From contig JYOD01000050.1 in assembly GCA_000955785.1 (NCBI GenBank), forward strand, positions 62,001 through 126,000: a stretch of DNA of 64,000 bases, read 5' to 3'. The notes beneath the pieces were generated by a model. That model was not told the origin of the DNA. It ran no database searches and saw only the letters and a list, made by a program, of their open reading frames with translations. Position numbers and translations under genes: made by a program. This DNA comes from Burkholderiaceae bacterium 16. GTDB lineage: Bacteria; Pseudomonadota; Gammaproteobacteria; Burkholderiales; Burkholderiaceae. Below, one piece after another: positions 1 through 8,946 of the stretch (position 1 is the stretch's first letter; every line of letters starts with the position of its first letter).

Positions 1-166
1 AAAGACGCCGCAAGGCTGGAAGGTCTATGACATCAATGTGCTGGGTGCCTGGCTGACCGAGGCCTACAAGGGCAGCTTCAACACGATCGTGGGCCAGCAG
101 GGCGTGGACGGCGTGATCAAGACACTGCAAGACCGCAACCGCCAGCTCGCCAACGCCAAGAACTGA
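1..166 (+). CDS. mlaC: MlaC, phospholipid-binding periplasmic protein (C-terminal end only)
   Basis: Only the last 54 codons are present; the gene starts outside the window. The readable end contains GWKVYDI, WLTEAYKGSF and a GVDGVI-LQDRN tail, typical of the MlaC/Ttg2D family. MlaC shuttles phospholipids through the periplasm between the MlaFEDB inner-membrane complex and the outer membrane. The STAS gene mlaB follows downstream, as in other betaproteobacterial mla operons, which supports the call. The identification rests on a short fragment plus context. Confidence 0.8.
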   Translation, partial: KTPQGWKVYDINVLGAWLTEAYKGSFNTIVGQQGVDGVIKTLQDRNRQLANAKN

Positions 167-230
167 TCGGCAAGCCCGCGCAAGCCGCCGCCTCCGGCGC
201 AGCGTGACTGGCCGAACTGTTCTACAATGG

Positions 231-260
231 GCGCTCCCGCACCCGCGGGAGTGCTTTTTT
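231..260 (+). terminator. Rho-independent terminator-like hairpin between mlaC and mlaB
   Basis: GCGCTCCC pairs with GGGAGTGC (one G-U pair) across an 8-base loop, followed directly by six T. It lies 64 bases after the mlaC stop and 29 bases before the mlaB ATG, so it could lower mlaB expression relative to the upstream genes. Confidence 0.6.
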
Positions 261-289
261 CCAGACCCGCATCCCCGGACCGCTGCCAG

Positions 290-598
290 ATGCTCTCGCT
301 CGACACCTCGCTGACCAACCGCAACGCCGCCGCCGTGCTGCGTGACGGCCTGGCACGCCTGGCCCAGGGTGAAGCCCGGGTCGACTGCAGCGGCCTGGTC
401 CAGGTCGATTCCGCGGCGGTCGCCGTGCTGCTGGCCTGGCAACGTGACGCCGCCAGCCGCGGCAAGTTGCTCGAGATTATTGGCGTACCGGCACAACTCA
501 CCGAGCTGGCCGCCCTGTATGGCGTCGAATCCCTGCTGCAACTGGTACCCCAGGCGGGTGCCCAGGGCACGCAAGGCACCCTTTCCCACCGACATTGA
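290..598 (+). CDS. mlaB: MlaB, STAS-domain subunit of the Mla phospholipid ABC transporter
   Basis: A 102-residue cytoplasmic STAS protein. The core contains DCSGLVQVDSAAVAVLLAW, with Ser41 at the position of the usual STAS phospho-acceptor. MlaB binds the MlaF ATPase and is needed for a stable, active MlaFEDB transporter. The ATG at 290 is chosen because it begins the conserved domain; an in-frame start at 227 would add 21 residues encoded by the terminator hairpin itself. It directly follows mlaC, but the hairpin at 231-260 may partly uncouple the two. Confidence 0.8.
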   Translation: MLSLDTSLTNRNAAAVLRDGLARLAQGEARVDCSGLVQVDSAAVAVLLAWQRDAASRGKLLEIIGVPAQLTELAALYGVESLLQLVPQAGAQGTQGTLSHRH

Positions 599-702
599 AC
601 CGGCATCCGTGGCAAGCTGCTGACCTGCGCTTGCTACAGCGATGCCCGGGCGATGGCTCGCGCCACGCCTCGCGCTCAAAGCGGGACTACTCCCGTATCC
701 CC

Positions 703-708
703 TATAAT
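703..708 (+). promoter_or_regulatory. Candidate -10 element upstream of the ABC exporter genes
   Basis: An exact TATAAT lies in the 246-base spacer between mlaB and the ABC ATPase gene, 137 bases before the ATG. No good -35 hexamer is visible 16-18 bases upstream, so this is only a candidate. Confidence 0.3.
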
Positions 709-844
709 TCCGGGTTGTTCGACCGTTCCGGCATATAAGGCACGGACAAGACACGGTCGAAGCACCCAGGCGGTCCCCGCCATTTCAAGGAGGCCGGCGT
801 GCGAGGCTGAAAAGTCCGACGCGCCTGCCAAACAGTATCCGGCC

Positions 845-1795
845 ATGAAAGCCATCGAACTCAAAGACGTTCGCAAGCGCTACCGCAACCTGCAGGCACT
901 GAAGGGCGTCAGCTTCACCGTCGAGCGCGGCGAATTCTTCGGCCTGCTCGGCCCCAACGGTGCAGGCAAGACCACGCTGATCTCCATCCTGGCGGGCCTG
1001 AACCGCGCCGATTCCGGCAGCGTCAGCGTGCTCGGCCACGACGTGGTGTCCGACTACCGCCTGGCGCGGCGCATGCTGGGCGTGGTGCCGCAGGAGCTGG
1101 TCTTCGATCCCTTCTTCACCGTGCGCGAGACGCTGCGCCTGCAGTCCGGCTATTTCGGCCTGACCCGCAACGACGACTGGATCGACGAGATCATGGCCAA
1201 CCTGGATCTCACCAACAAGGCCGACGCCAATATGCGCCAGCTTTCCGGCGGCATGAAGCGGCGCGTGCTGGTGGCCCAGGCACTGGTGCACCGGCCGCCG
1301 GTCATCGTGCTCGACGAGCCGACCGCCGGGGTCGACGTGGAACTGCGCCAGACCCTGTGGAAGTTCATCTCGCGCCTGAATCGCGAGGGCCACACCATCA
1401 TTCTCACCACGCACTACCTGGAAGAAGCCGAGGCGTTGTGCGATCGCATCGCCATGCTCAAGTTCGGCGAGGTGGTGGCGCTGGACCGCACCAGCAACCT
1501 GCTGAGCCAATTCGCAGGGCTGCAGCTGGTGCTGACGTTCTCCAGGGGCGCGCTGCCCGCCCCGCTTGAACCGCTGCGCATGCCCGCCAACCCCGGCGAG
1601 CGCGCGGTTCGTCTGCGGCTGTCGGGTTATCCGGCGGTGGAGCCGATCCTGGCCGCCTGCCGCGAGGCCGGTTGCGAGATCGAAGACATGGAAATCAACA
1701 AGGCCGACCTGGAGGACGTGTTCGTGCAGATAATGCGGCGCGAAGGCCACATGCCGGGCGCACTGCCGGATACCGCGGTGGAGGCCGCAGCATGA
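845..1795 (+). CDS. ABC-2 type exporter, ATP-binding subunit (YadG-like)
   Basis: A 316-residue ABC ATPase. Walker A GPNGAGKTT is at about 36-44, signature LSGGM at 133-137, Walker B VIVLDEPT at 153-160 and switch His at 190. The roughly 90-residue C-terminal extension is typical of YadG/CcmA/DrrA-type exporters. The ATG at 845 is chosen because the ABC fold begins there; the frame is open further upstream but has no domain. Its stop overlaps the start of the permease gene (ATGA), so the two form one transporter. The substrate is not evident. This pair commonly sits between mla and bolA/murA in betaproteobacteria. Confidence 0.88.
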   Translation: MKAIELKDVRKRYRNLQALKGVSFTVERGEFFGLLGPNGAGKTTLISILAGLNRADSGSVSVLGHDVVSDYRLARRMLGVVPQELVFDPFFTVRETLRLQSGYFGLTRNDDWIDEIMANLDLTNKADANMRQLSGGMKRRVLVAQALVHRPPVIVLDEPTAGVDVELRQTLWKFISRLNREGHTIILTTHYLEEAEALCDRIAMLKFGEVVALDRTSNLLSQFAGLQLVLTFSRGALPAPLEPLRMPANPGERAVRLRLSGYPAVEPILAACREAGCEIEDMEINKADLEDVFVQIMRREGHMPGALPDTAVEAAA

Positions 1796-2622
1796 AGATG
1801 CCAACCGAATTCGACGGCACCCAAGACGCCATCAACACGCACCTCGCACCGATGGCGGTTGGTGGCCTAGTGGGCTTCCGCACCCTTCTTTACAAGGAAG
1901 TGCTGCGCTTCTGGAAGGTCAGCTTCCAGACCGTGGCGGCGCCGGTGCTGACCGCGATCCTGTATCTGCTGATTTTCGGCCACGTGCTGGAAAACCGCGT
2001 GAAGGTGTACGACCAGATCAGCTATACCGCCTTCCTGGTGCCGGGCCTGGTGATGATGAGCGTGCTGCAGAATGCCTTCGCCAACAGCTCGTCGTCGCTG
2101 ATCCAGTCCAAGATTACCGGCAACCTGGTGTTCATCATGCTGCCGCCGCTGTCGCATTGGGAAATGTTTGGTGCCTACGTGGTGGCTTCCATCGTGCGCG
2201 GCCTGGCCGTGGGCCTGGGCGTGCTGCTGGTGACGGCCTGGTTCGCCAACCTGCATTTCGCCAATATCGGCTGGATCCTGCTGTTTGCCTTGCTGGGCGC
2301 GGCGATCCTTGGCACGCTGGGGCTGATCGCGGGAATCTGGGCCGAGAAGTTCGACCAGCTCGCGGCCTTCCAGAACTTCTTGATCATGCCGGCGACCTTC
2401 CTCTCCGGCGTGTTCTACTCGATCCACTCGCTGCCTCCCTTCTGGCAGGCGGTGTCGCACGCGAACCCGTTCTTCTACATGATCGACGGCTTCCGCTACG
2501 GCTTTTTCGGCGTCTCCGACGTGGCGCCGGCCTTCAGTCTCGCAGTAGTGGGTACAGCTTTCGTGGTGCTCGCGGCGATAGCGCTGCAGTTGCTCAAGAG
2601 CGGCTACAAGCTGCGCCACTGA
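1792..2622 (+). CDS. ABC-2 type exporter, permease subunit (YadH-like)
   Basis: A 276-residue membrane protein of the ABC-2 family, with a cytoplasmic N-terminus and about six hydrophobic segments. Recognisable features are the FRTLLYKEVLRFWK entry helix, the FLSGVFYSI region and the PFFYMIDGFRYGFFG motif near the C-terminus. It overlaps the ATPase gene by 4 bases (ATGA), indicating translational coupling. It should form the membrane pore of a homodimeric exporter. YadH-like proteins have no well-established substrate, so none is assigned. Confidence 0.87.
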   Translation: MKMPTEFDGTQDAINTHLAPMAVGGLVGFRTLLYKEVLRFWKVSFQTVAAPVLTAILYLLIFGHVLENRVKVYDQISYTAFLVPGLVMMSVLQNAFANSSSSLIQSKITGNLVFIMLPPLSHWEMFGAYVVASIVRGLAVGLGVLLVTAWFANLHFANIGWILLFALLGAAILGTLGLIAGIWAEKFDQLAAFQNFLIMPATFLSGVFYSIHSLPPFWQAVSHANPFFYMIDGFRYGFFGVSDVAPAFSLAVVGTAFVVLAAIALQLLKSGYKLRH

Positions 2623-2694
2623 GGGGGCGTCTGCCCCGCCGAACCCACAAGCGAACCGACGCGACACACAGAGAAACAAAGCGAAAAGACAATC

Positions 2695-2949
2695 ATGCTG
2701 CCTACACCCCAACAAGTCAGGGACTACATCGCCCAAGGCCTCTCCTGCGAACACCTGGAAGTGGAAGGCGACGGCCAGCACTTCTTTGCCACCATCGTCA
2801 GCGCCGAATTCGACGGCAAGCGCTTGATCCAGCGGCACCAGCAGGTCTATGCCGCGCTGGGCGACCGCATGCGCGCCGAAATCCACGCGCTGTCGATGAA
2901 GACGCTGACGCCGGCCGAGTGGCAGGCGCAGGCGGGCCAGGCCAAGTAA
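2695..2949 (+). CDS. ibaG: BolA family protein IbaG
   Basis: An 84-residue single-domain BolA/IbaG protein (motifs LEVEGDGQHF and FDGKRLIQRHQQVY, with the conserved His in the second). IbaG proteins bind monothiol glutaredoxins through a shared [2Fe-2S] cluster. The gene commonly lies next to murA and the mla locus in Gram-negative bacteria, exactly as here. The start at 2695 follows a purine-rich leader and gives the standard family length. Confidence 0.87.
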   Translation: MLPTPQQVRDYIAQGLSCEHLEVEGDGQHFFATIVSAEFDGKRLIQRHQQVYAALGDRMRAEIHALSMKTLTPAEWQAQAGQAK

Positions 2950-3118
2950 GACGGACCAACAAGCTGGCCGCCCGACAGGCCGGACGTGACAAGCAGGTCG
3001 TCCCGCAACGCGGCGGCCTCGGGTACCAGATGCCGCGGTTGTGCGTTTTGAGGCACAGGCGGGGAGCGAAATGAATGACGCCGGACGCCTTTGGGCAGCC
3101 GGCCTGAAACGACTGAAC

Positions 3119-4369
3119 ATGGACAAACTCGAGATCCAGGGCAATGGCCCGTTGCGAGGCGAGATCCGCGTCTCCGGCGCCAAGAACGCTGCGCTGCCGA
3201 TCCTGTGCGCAGGGCTGCTTACGGCCGATACCGTTACGCTGGACAATGTGCCCAACCTGCAGGACGTGCGCACCACGCTCAAGCTGCTGCGCCAGATGGG
3301 CGTGAAGGCGGAGCAGGACGGCGCGCGCGTCACGCTGAATGGCGCCGACGTGAATTCGCCCGAGGCCCCCTACGAGCTGGTCAAGACCATGCGCGCCTCG
3401 ATCCTGGTGCTGGGTCCGCTGGTGGCGCGTTTCGGCGAGGCGCGCGTATCGCTGCCCGGCGGCTGCGCCATTGGCGCGCGCCCGGTCGACCAGCACATCA
3501 AGGGCTTGCAGGCCATGGGCGCCGAGATCAGCATCGAGCACGGCTTTATCCATGCCCGCGCCAGCCGCCTGAAGGGCGCGCGCGTGGTCACCGACATGAT
3601 CACCGTGACCGGCACCGAGAACCTGCTGATGGCCGCTACCCTGGCCGACGGCGAAACCGTGCTGGAAAACGCCGCGCGCGAGCCGGAAGTGACCGATCTT
3701 GCCAACCTGCTGGTCAAGATGGGCGCTCGCATCGAAGGCATCGGCACCGACCGCCTGGTGGTGCAGGGCGTGGAGCGCCTGCACGGTGCGAGCCACGCCG
3801 TGATCGCCGACCGCATCGAGGCCGGCACCTTCCTGTGCGCTGCCGCCGCCACGCTTGGCGATGTGGTGCTGCGCGGCGTGCAGCCGGGCATCCTGGACAC
3901 CGTGCTCGACAAGCTGCGCGAAGCCGGCGCCACCATCGAAACCGGTGACGACTGGATCCGTTTGCAGATGGCCCGGCGCCCGCAGGCGGTGAGTTTCCGC
4001 ACTTCCGAGTACCCGGCCTTCCCGACCGACATGCAGGCGCAGTTCATGGCGCTGAACAGTGTCGCCAACGGCGTGGCCCGCATTACTGAAACCATTTTCG
4101 AAAACCGCTTTATGCACGTGCAGGAGCTCAACCGGCTGGGCGCCGATATCGCGGTCGAAGGCAATACCGCGGTCGTCACCGGCGTGCCCCGGCTGTCCGG
4201 CGCCAAGGTGATGGCGACCGATCTGCGTGCCTCCGCCAGCCTGGTGATCGCCGGGCTGGTCGCCGAGGGCGAAACCGTGATCGATCGCATCTACCACCTG
4301 GACCGCGGCTACGACCGCATGGAAGACAAGCTGTCGGCCGTGGGCGCCAAGATCCGCCGCATCGCCTGA
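3119..4369 (+). CDS. murA: UDP-N-acetylglucosamine 1-carboxyvinyltransferase MurA
   Basis: A 416-residue MurA, catalysing the first committed step of peptidoglycan synthesis (enolpyruvyl transfer from PEP to UDP-GlcNAc) in the cytoplasm. The N-terminus MDKLEIQG, the Lys22-Asn23 pair (SGAKNAALPIL) and the catalytic Cys116 in PGGCAIGARP are all present; Cys rather than Asp here predicts fosfomycin sensitivity at the target. The start is placed at MDKL by family homology. An in-frame ATG at 3071 has a better ribosome-binding site (GGGGAG) and would add 16 residues, so it may be the real start. HisG follows 28 bases downstream. Confidence 0.95.
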   Translation: MDKLEIQGNGPLRGEIRVSGAKNAALPILCAGLLTADTVTLDNVPNLQDVRTTLKLLRQMGVKAEQDGARVTLNGADVNSPEAPYELVKTMRASILVLGPLVARFGEARVSLPGGCAIGARPVDQHIKGLQAMGAEISIEHGFIHARASRLKGARVVTDMITVTGTENLLMAATLADGETVLENAAREPEVTDLANLLVKMGARIEGIGTDRLVVQGVERLHGASHAVIADRIEAGTFLCAAAATLGDVVLRGVQPGILDTVLDKLREAGATIETGDDWIRLQMARRPQAVSFRTSEYPAFPTDMQAQFMALNSVANGVARITETIFENRFMHVQELNRLGADIAVEGNTAVVTGVPRLSGAKVMATDLRASASLVIAGLVAEGETVIDRIYHLDRGYDRMEDKLSAVGAKIRRIA

Positions 4370-4397
4370 GCGCGCAAGAAAAGACACAAGGACGCAG

Positions 4398-5060
4398 ATG
4401 AGCCCCTCCCCGACCCAGTTGACGCTGGCCCTCTCCAAGGGCCGGATCTTCACCGAAACCATGCCGCTGCTGGAAGCGGCCGGCATCCACGTCACCGAGG
4501 ATCCGGAAACCTCGCGCAAGCTGATCCTGCCCACCTCCGATCCGGACGTGCGCGTCATCATCGTGCGCGCCTCGGATGTGCCGACCTACGTGCAATATGG
4601 CGCGGCCGATTTCGGCGTGGCCGGCAAGGACGTGCTGATGGAGCACGGCATGGCCGGGCTGTATGCGCCGATCGACCTGAATATCGCCAAGTGCCGCATG
4701 TCGGTGGCGACCTCGGCCGGTTTTGACTACGCCAGCGCCGTGCGCCAGGGTGCGCGGCTGGCCGTGGCCACCAAATATGTGCAGACCGCGCGCGAGCACT
4801 TCGCCAAGAAGGGCGTGCACGTGGACCTGATCAAGCTGTATGGCTCGATGGAACTCGGGCCCCTGGTGGGACTGGCCGACGCCATCGTCGATCTGGTCAG
4901 CACCGGCGGGACCTTGCGCGCCAACAACCTGGTCGAAGTGGAAGAGATCGTGCAGATATCGTCGCGCCTGGTGGTCAACCAGGCTGCCCTCAAACTCAAG
5001 CGTGAGCGGCTAGCGCCGATTCTCGACGCGTTTGAACGGGCCGCTGCCGCGCTGGTCTGA
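4398..5060 (+). CDS. hisG: ATP phosphoribosyltransferase HisG (short form)
   Basis: A 220-residue HisG catalysing the first step of histidine synthesis (ATP + PRPP to phosphoribosyl-ATP). The motif VSTGGTLRANNL near residue 170 is the PRPP-binding signature. The length marks the short-form enzyme, which lacks the C-terminal regulatory domain and works with HisZ; no hisZ is in this window. The ribosome-binding site AAGGACG precedes the ATG. It opens the his gene block directly after murA. Confidence 0.96.
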   Translation: MSPSPTQLTLALSKGRIFTETMPLLEAAGIHVTEDPETSRKLILPTSDPDVRVIIVRASDVPTYVQYGAADFGVAGKDVLMEHGMAGLYAPIDLNIAKCRMSVATSAGFDYASAVRQGARLAVATKYVQTAREHFAKKGVHVDLIKLYGSMELGPLVGLADAIVDLVSTGGTLRANNLVEVEEIVQISSRLVVNQAALKLKRERLAPILDAFERAAAALV

Positions 5061-5092
5061 TGCCGCGCGAGCAGGGCCTGGGGAATGGAGTC

Positions 5093-6430
5093 ATGAACGA
5101 AAATTCTATGGAAAACCTGGAAATCCGCCGGCTGGATTCGACCGAGCCGCGCTTCGCGGCCGAGCTGCGCGAGGTGCTGGCCTTCGAAGCCGGTGAAGAC
5201 GAAGCGATCGATCGAGCCGTCGCGCAGATCCTCGCCGATGTAAAGACCCGCGGCGATGCCGCGGTGCTGGAGTACACGCAGCGTTTCGATCGCGTCGATG
5301 CCGGCGCCATGGGCGCGCTGGAAGTGTCGCCGGCCAAGCTCGAGGCCGCGCTCGACGAACTCGAGCCCAAACGCCGCGCCGCGCTGGAAACCGCGGCGGC
5401 GCGCGTGCGCGCTTACCACGAGAAGCAGAAGATCGAGTGCGGCAGCCATAGCTGGGAGTACACCGAGTCGGACGGCACCGTGCTGGGGCAAAAGGTGACC
5501 CCGCTGGACCGCGTCGGTATCTACGTGCCGGGCGGCAAGGCGGCGTATCCGTCGTCCGTGCTGATGAACGCGATTCCCGCGCGCGTGGCCGGCGTCAAGG
5601 AAGTCATCATGGTCGTGCCCACGCCGGGCGGCGTGCGTAACGAACTGGTGCTGGCCGCGGCGCAGATCGCCGGCGTGGACCGCGTGTTCACCATCGGTGG
5701 CGCCCAGGCGATCGGGGCGCTGGCCTACGGCACCGCCACGCTGCCCCAGGTCGACAAGATCGTCGGCCCGGGCAACGCCTATGTGGCGGCGGCCAAGCGC
5801 CGCGTGTTCGGCACCGTCGGCATCGACATGATCGCCGGCCCATCCGAGATCCTGGTGATCTGCGACGGCACCACCGACCCCGACTGGGTGGCGATGGACC
5901 TATTCTCGCAAGCCGAGCACGACGAACTCGCGCAATCCATCCTGCTGTGCCCTGACTCCAACTACCTGGCCCAGGTGGAGGAAAGCATCCACCGGCAGCT
6001 CGAGTCCATGCCGCGCCGCGACGTGATCCGTGCCTCGCTGTCCGGGCGCGGGGCGCTGATCCGGGTACGCGATATGGACGAGGCTTGCGAGATCGCCAAC
6101 GCGATCGCGCCGGAGCACCTGGAGATTTCCGCCGAGAACCCGCGCCACTGGGCCGAGAAGATCCGCCATGCCGGCGCCATCTTCCTGGGCCGCTATACGA
6201 GCGAGTCGCTGGGCGACTACTGCGCCGGGCCGAATCATGTGCTGCCCACCTCGCGCACCGCGCGCTTCTCGTCGCCGCTGGGCGTGTACGACTTCCAGAA
6301 GCGCTCGAGCCTGATCGAGGTGAGCGAGCAGGGCGCGCAGATGCTAGGCCAGATCGCCGCCGAGCTGGCCTACGGCGAAGGCTTGCAGGCACACGCCCGC
6401 AGCGCCGAATACCGCCTCAGGCGCAACTGA
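5093..6430 (+). CDS. hisD: Histidinol dehydrogenase HisD
   Basis: A 445-residue HisD, carrying out the last two oxidations from L-histidinol to L-histidine with NAD+ and a zinc ion. Conserved segments include VGIYVPGGKAAYPSS, GPGNAYV, IAGPSEILVI and the C-terminal GPNHVLPT region with catalytic histidines. The ATG at 5093 is chosen because GGAG sits just ahead of it; an upstream ATG at 5060 overlaps the hisG stop and would add 11 unconserved residues. Lies in the his operon between hisG and hisC. Confidence 0.95.
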   Translation: MNENSMENLEIRRLDSTEPRFAAELREVLAFEAGEDEAIDRAVAQILADVKTRGDAAVLEYTQRFDRVDAGAMGALEVSPAKLEAALDELEPKRRAALETAAARVRAYHEKQKIECGSHSWEYTESDGTVLGQKVTPLDRVGIYVPGGKAAYPSSVLMNAIPARVAGVKEVIMVVPTPGGVRNELVLAAAQIAGVDRVFTIGGAQAIGALAYGTATLPQVDKIVGPGNAYVAAAKRRVFGTVGIDMIAGPSEILVICDGTTDPDWVAMDLFSQAEHDELAQSILLCPDSNYLAQVEESIHRQLESMPRRDVIRASLSGRGALIRVRDMDEACEIANAIAPEHLEISAENPRHWAEKIRHAGAIFLGRYTSESLGDYCAGPNHVLPTSRTARFSSPLGVYDFQKRSSLIEVSEQGAQMLGQIAAELAYGEGLQAHARSAEYRLRRN

Positions 6431-6439
6431 GGCAAAAGC

Positions 6440-6471
6440 GGCCGGCGCCCGGGTTTGTCCGGGAACCGGCC
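6440..6471 (+). other. Intercistronic hairpin between hisD and hisC
   Basis: GGCCGG (6440-6445) pairs with CCGGCC (6466-6471), and inside it CCCGG pairs with CCGGG around a GTTTGT loop. There is no T-run, so it looks like an mRNA stabilising or processing hairpin rather than a terminator. Confidence 0.55.
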
Positions 6472-6510
6472 AGAAACCACCGACCCAAGTCGACCCAAGA
6501 GGTAAATTCC

Positions 6511-7611
6511 ATGTCCGTAGTGCAGCCTTCCCTGATCGAACGCATCATCCGTGACGACGTACGCGCCATGGGCGCCTACCATGTGCCGGATTCGCACGGT
6601 CTGGTAAAGCTGGACGCGATGGAGAACCCCTACCGCCTGCCCGACGCACTGCGCGACAAACTGGCCGCGCGGCTGGCCGAGGTAGCGCTCAACCGCTATC
6701 CGGTGCCCAGCAGCGAAGCGCTGCGCGCGCGCCTGAAGACGGTGATGGACGTGCCGGCGGGCATGGATGTGCTGCTGGGCAACGGCTCGGACGAGATCAT
6801 CAGCATGCTGGCGCTGGCGGTGGCCAAGCCGGGCGCCAAGGTGCTGGCACCGGTGCCAGGCTTTGTCATGTACGCCATGTCGGCCCAGTTCGCCGGGCTC
6901 GAATTCGTCGGCGTGCCGCTCAACGCGGACTTCACGCTGGACCGCGCCGCCATGTTGGCGGCAATGGCCGAGCACCAGCCCGCCATCGTCTACCTGGCCT
7001 ACCCGAACAATCCCACCGGCAACCTGTTCGACGCGGCCGATATGGAAGCCATCGTGCGCGCCGCCCAGGGCGAGGTCTGCCAGAGCCTGGTGGTGGTTGA
7101 CGAAGCCTACCAGCCGTTTGCCCAGGACACCTGGATGCCGCGCCTGGCCGAGTTCGGCAACCTGTTGGTGATGCGCACCGTTTCCAAGCTGGGCCTGGCC
7201 GGCATCCGGCTGGGCTACCTGGCCGGCGCGCCGGAGTGGCTGTCGCAGATCGACAAGGTGCGCCCGCCGTACAACGTCAATGTGCTGACCGAGGCCACGG
7301 CGCTGTTCGTGCTCGAGCATGTCGATGTGCTTGACCGGCAGGCCGCGCAACTGCGTGCCGAGCGCGCCACCGTAGCCGATGCCCTGGCAGCCTTGCCGGG
7401 CGTGACGGTGTTTCCCAGCGCGGCCAATTTCCTGCTGGTGCGCGTGGCGGATTCCGCTCGTGTGTTCGAAGGCGTGCTTGCGCGCAAGGTATTGATCAAG
7501 AACGTGGGTAAAATGCACCCATTGCTGGCCAACTGTCTGCGCGTCACGGTCAGCACTCCCGAAGAGAACGCGCAATTTCTCGCTGCCTTCCAGGCGGCGT
7601 TGCAGGATTAA
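6511..7611 (+). CDS. hisC: Histidinol-phosphate aminotransferase HisC
   Basis: A 366-residue PLP-dependent fold-type I aminotransferase converting imidazole-acetol phosphate to histidinol phosphate. Visible features are YPNNPTGN at about 164-171, VVDEAY around 196-201 (PLP-binding Asp) and SKLGLAGIRLGY with the PLP lysine at 226. The ATG at 6511 follows AAGAGG. It sits in the his operon, 4 bases ahead of hisB, with an intercistronic hairpin upstream. Confidence 0.96.
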   Translation: MSVVQPSLIERIIRDDVRAMGAYHVPDSHGLVKLDAMENPYRLPDALRDKLAARLAEVALNRYPVPSSEALRARLKTVMDVPAGMDVLLGNGSDEIISMLALAVAKPGAKVLAPVPGFVMYAMSAQFAGLEFVGVPLNADFTLDRAAMLAAMAEHQPAIVYLAYPNNPTGNLFDAADMEAIVRAAQGEVCQSLVVVDEAYQPFAQDTWMPRLAEFGNLLVMRTVSKLGLAGIRLGYLAGAPEWLSQIDKVRPPYNVNVLTEATALFVLEHVDVLDRQAAQLRAERATVADALAALPGVTVFPSAANFLLVRVADSARVFEGVLARKVLIKNVGKMHPLLANCLRVTVSTPEENAQFLAAFQAALQD

Positions 7612-7615
7612 CACC

Positions 7616-8209
7616 ATGCGTGTTGCAGAGGTCACCCGCAATACATCGGAAACGCAGATCCGCGTTTCGTTGAATCTCGATGGCACCGGCCGCCAGAAAC
7701 TGGCGTCCGGCGTGCCGTTCCTCGACCACATGCTGGATCAGATTGCCCGCCATGGCATGTTCGACCTCGAAGTCGAAGCCAGCGGCGATACCCATATCGA
7801 TGACCACCACACGGTGGAAGACGTCGGCATCGCGCTCGGCCAGGCGGTCGCCAAGGCCATCGGCGACAAGAAAGGCATCACCCGCTACGGCCATAGCTAT
7901 GTGCCGCTGGACGAATGCCTGTCGCGCGTGGTGATCGACTTCTCCGGCCGTCCCGGCCTGGAATTCCACGTACCGTTCACCCGCGCTCGGGTGGGCAGCT
8001 TCGACGTCGACCTCACCATCGAGTTCTTCCGCGGCTTCGTCAATCATGCCGCGGTGACGCTGCATATCGACAACCTGCGCGGTATCAATGCCCACCACCA
8101 GTGCGAAACCGTGTTCAAGGCCTTCGGCCGGGCGTTGCGCATGGCGGTGGAAATGGATCCCCGCGCGGGCAACACGATTCCGTCGACCAAGGGCACCCTC
8201 GTCGGCTGA
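7616..8209 (+). CDS. hisB: Imidazoleglycerol-phosphate dehydratase HisB
   Basis: A 197-residue monofunctional dehydratase removing water from imidazole-glycerol phosphate, the sixth step of histidine synthesis. Mn-binding HHxxE-type motifs are present: DDHHTVEDVG near 62-71 and NAHHQCETVF in the C-terminal half. It lacks the histidinol-phosphatase domain fused to HisB in enterobacteria, so that phosphatase must be encoded elsewhere. It starts 4 bases after hisC. Confidence 0.97.
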   Translation: MRVAEVTRNTSETQIRVSLNLDGTGRQKLASGVPFLDHMLDQIARHGMFDLEVEASGDTHIDDHHTVEDVGIALGQAVAKAIGDKKGITRYGHSYVPLDECLSRVVIDFSGRPGLEFHVPFTRARVGSFDVDLTIEFFRGFVNHAAVTLHIDNLRGINAHHQCETVFKAFGRALRMAVEMDPRAGNTIPSTKGTLVG

Positions 8210-8322
8210 ACCTCGCCGACGCGCTACCTCTCGCGTGCCGGTGCGCACGTTCTGCTGCGCCGGCGAAAACTTTCGATCAACGCGGTACTTACGCGACATT
8301 AGCGCGACATTCGCCCAACCCG

Positions 8323-8946
8323 ATGGATACGCTTAAGTCGTTCATTTCGCTGCTGGCGCTGATCAACCCGATCGGGGCGATTCCGTTCTTCATCAGCCTG
8401 ACCACCCAGCAGACTGAAGAAGAAAAGCGGCATACCATCAAGATCGCATCGATCTCGGTGGCGACGGTGGTAGGCATCTCCGCCTTGCTGGGCCAGCAGA
8501 TCATCGAGTTCTTCAATATCTCGGTGGCCTCGCTGCAGGTGGGCGGGGGCCTCATCATGATCATGATGGCGATGAACATGCTGAACGCCCAGACCGGCCG
8601 CACCAAGGCGACGCCCGAGGAAGAGGACGAGGCGGAAGCCAAGGCCAGTATCGCGGTAGTGCCGCTGGCGCTGCCCTTGCTGACCGGGCCCGGTTCGATC
8701 AGCACGGTGATCGTCTATGCCGGCAAGACCCAGCACTGGTACCAGTTGCTGATTCTGGTCGGGATCGGGATCGCGCTTGGCGCAGTGGTATATATAGTGT
8801 TCCGCGCCGCGGACCCGATCGCGCGCGTGATCGGGCGCACCGGCATCAATATCGGCACGCGCCTGATGGGGCTGATCCTGTCGGCGCTGGCCGTAGAATT
8901 CATTGTGGACGGGCTGAAGACATTGTTGCCTGTTTTGAAATCATGA
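8323..8946 (+). CDS. MarC family integral membrane protein
   Basis: A 207-residue inner-membrane protein with about six transmembrane segments. MarC/YchE/YhgN features are visible: LALINPIGAIPFFISLT near the N-terminus, an acidic loop (TPEEEDEAEAKAS) around 90-105 and LPLLTGPGSIST. The biochemical role of the family is unknown; the name from the mar locus does not imply drug resistance. The stop overlaps the hisH start (ATGA), placing it firmly inside the his transcription unit between hisB and hisH. Confidence 0.88.
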   Translation: MDTLKSFISLLALINPIGAIPFFISLTTQQTEEEKRHTIKIASISVATVVGISALLGQQIIEFFNISVASLQVGGGLIMIMMAMNMLNAQTGRTKATPEEEDEAEAKASIAVVPLALPLLTGPGSISTVIVYAGKTQHWYQLLILVGIGIALGAVVYIVFRAADPIARVIGRTGINIGTRLMGLILSALAVEFIVDGLKTLLPVLKS

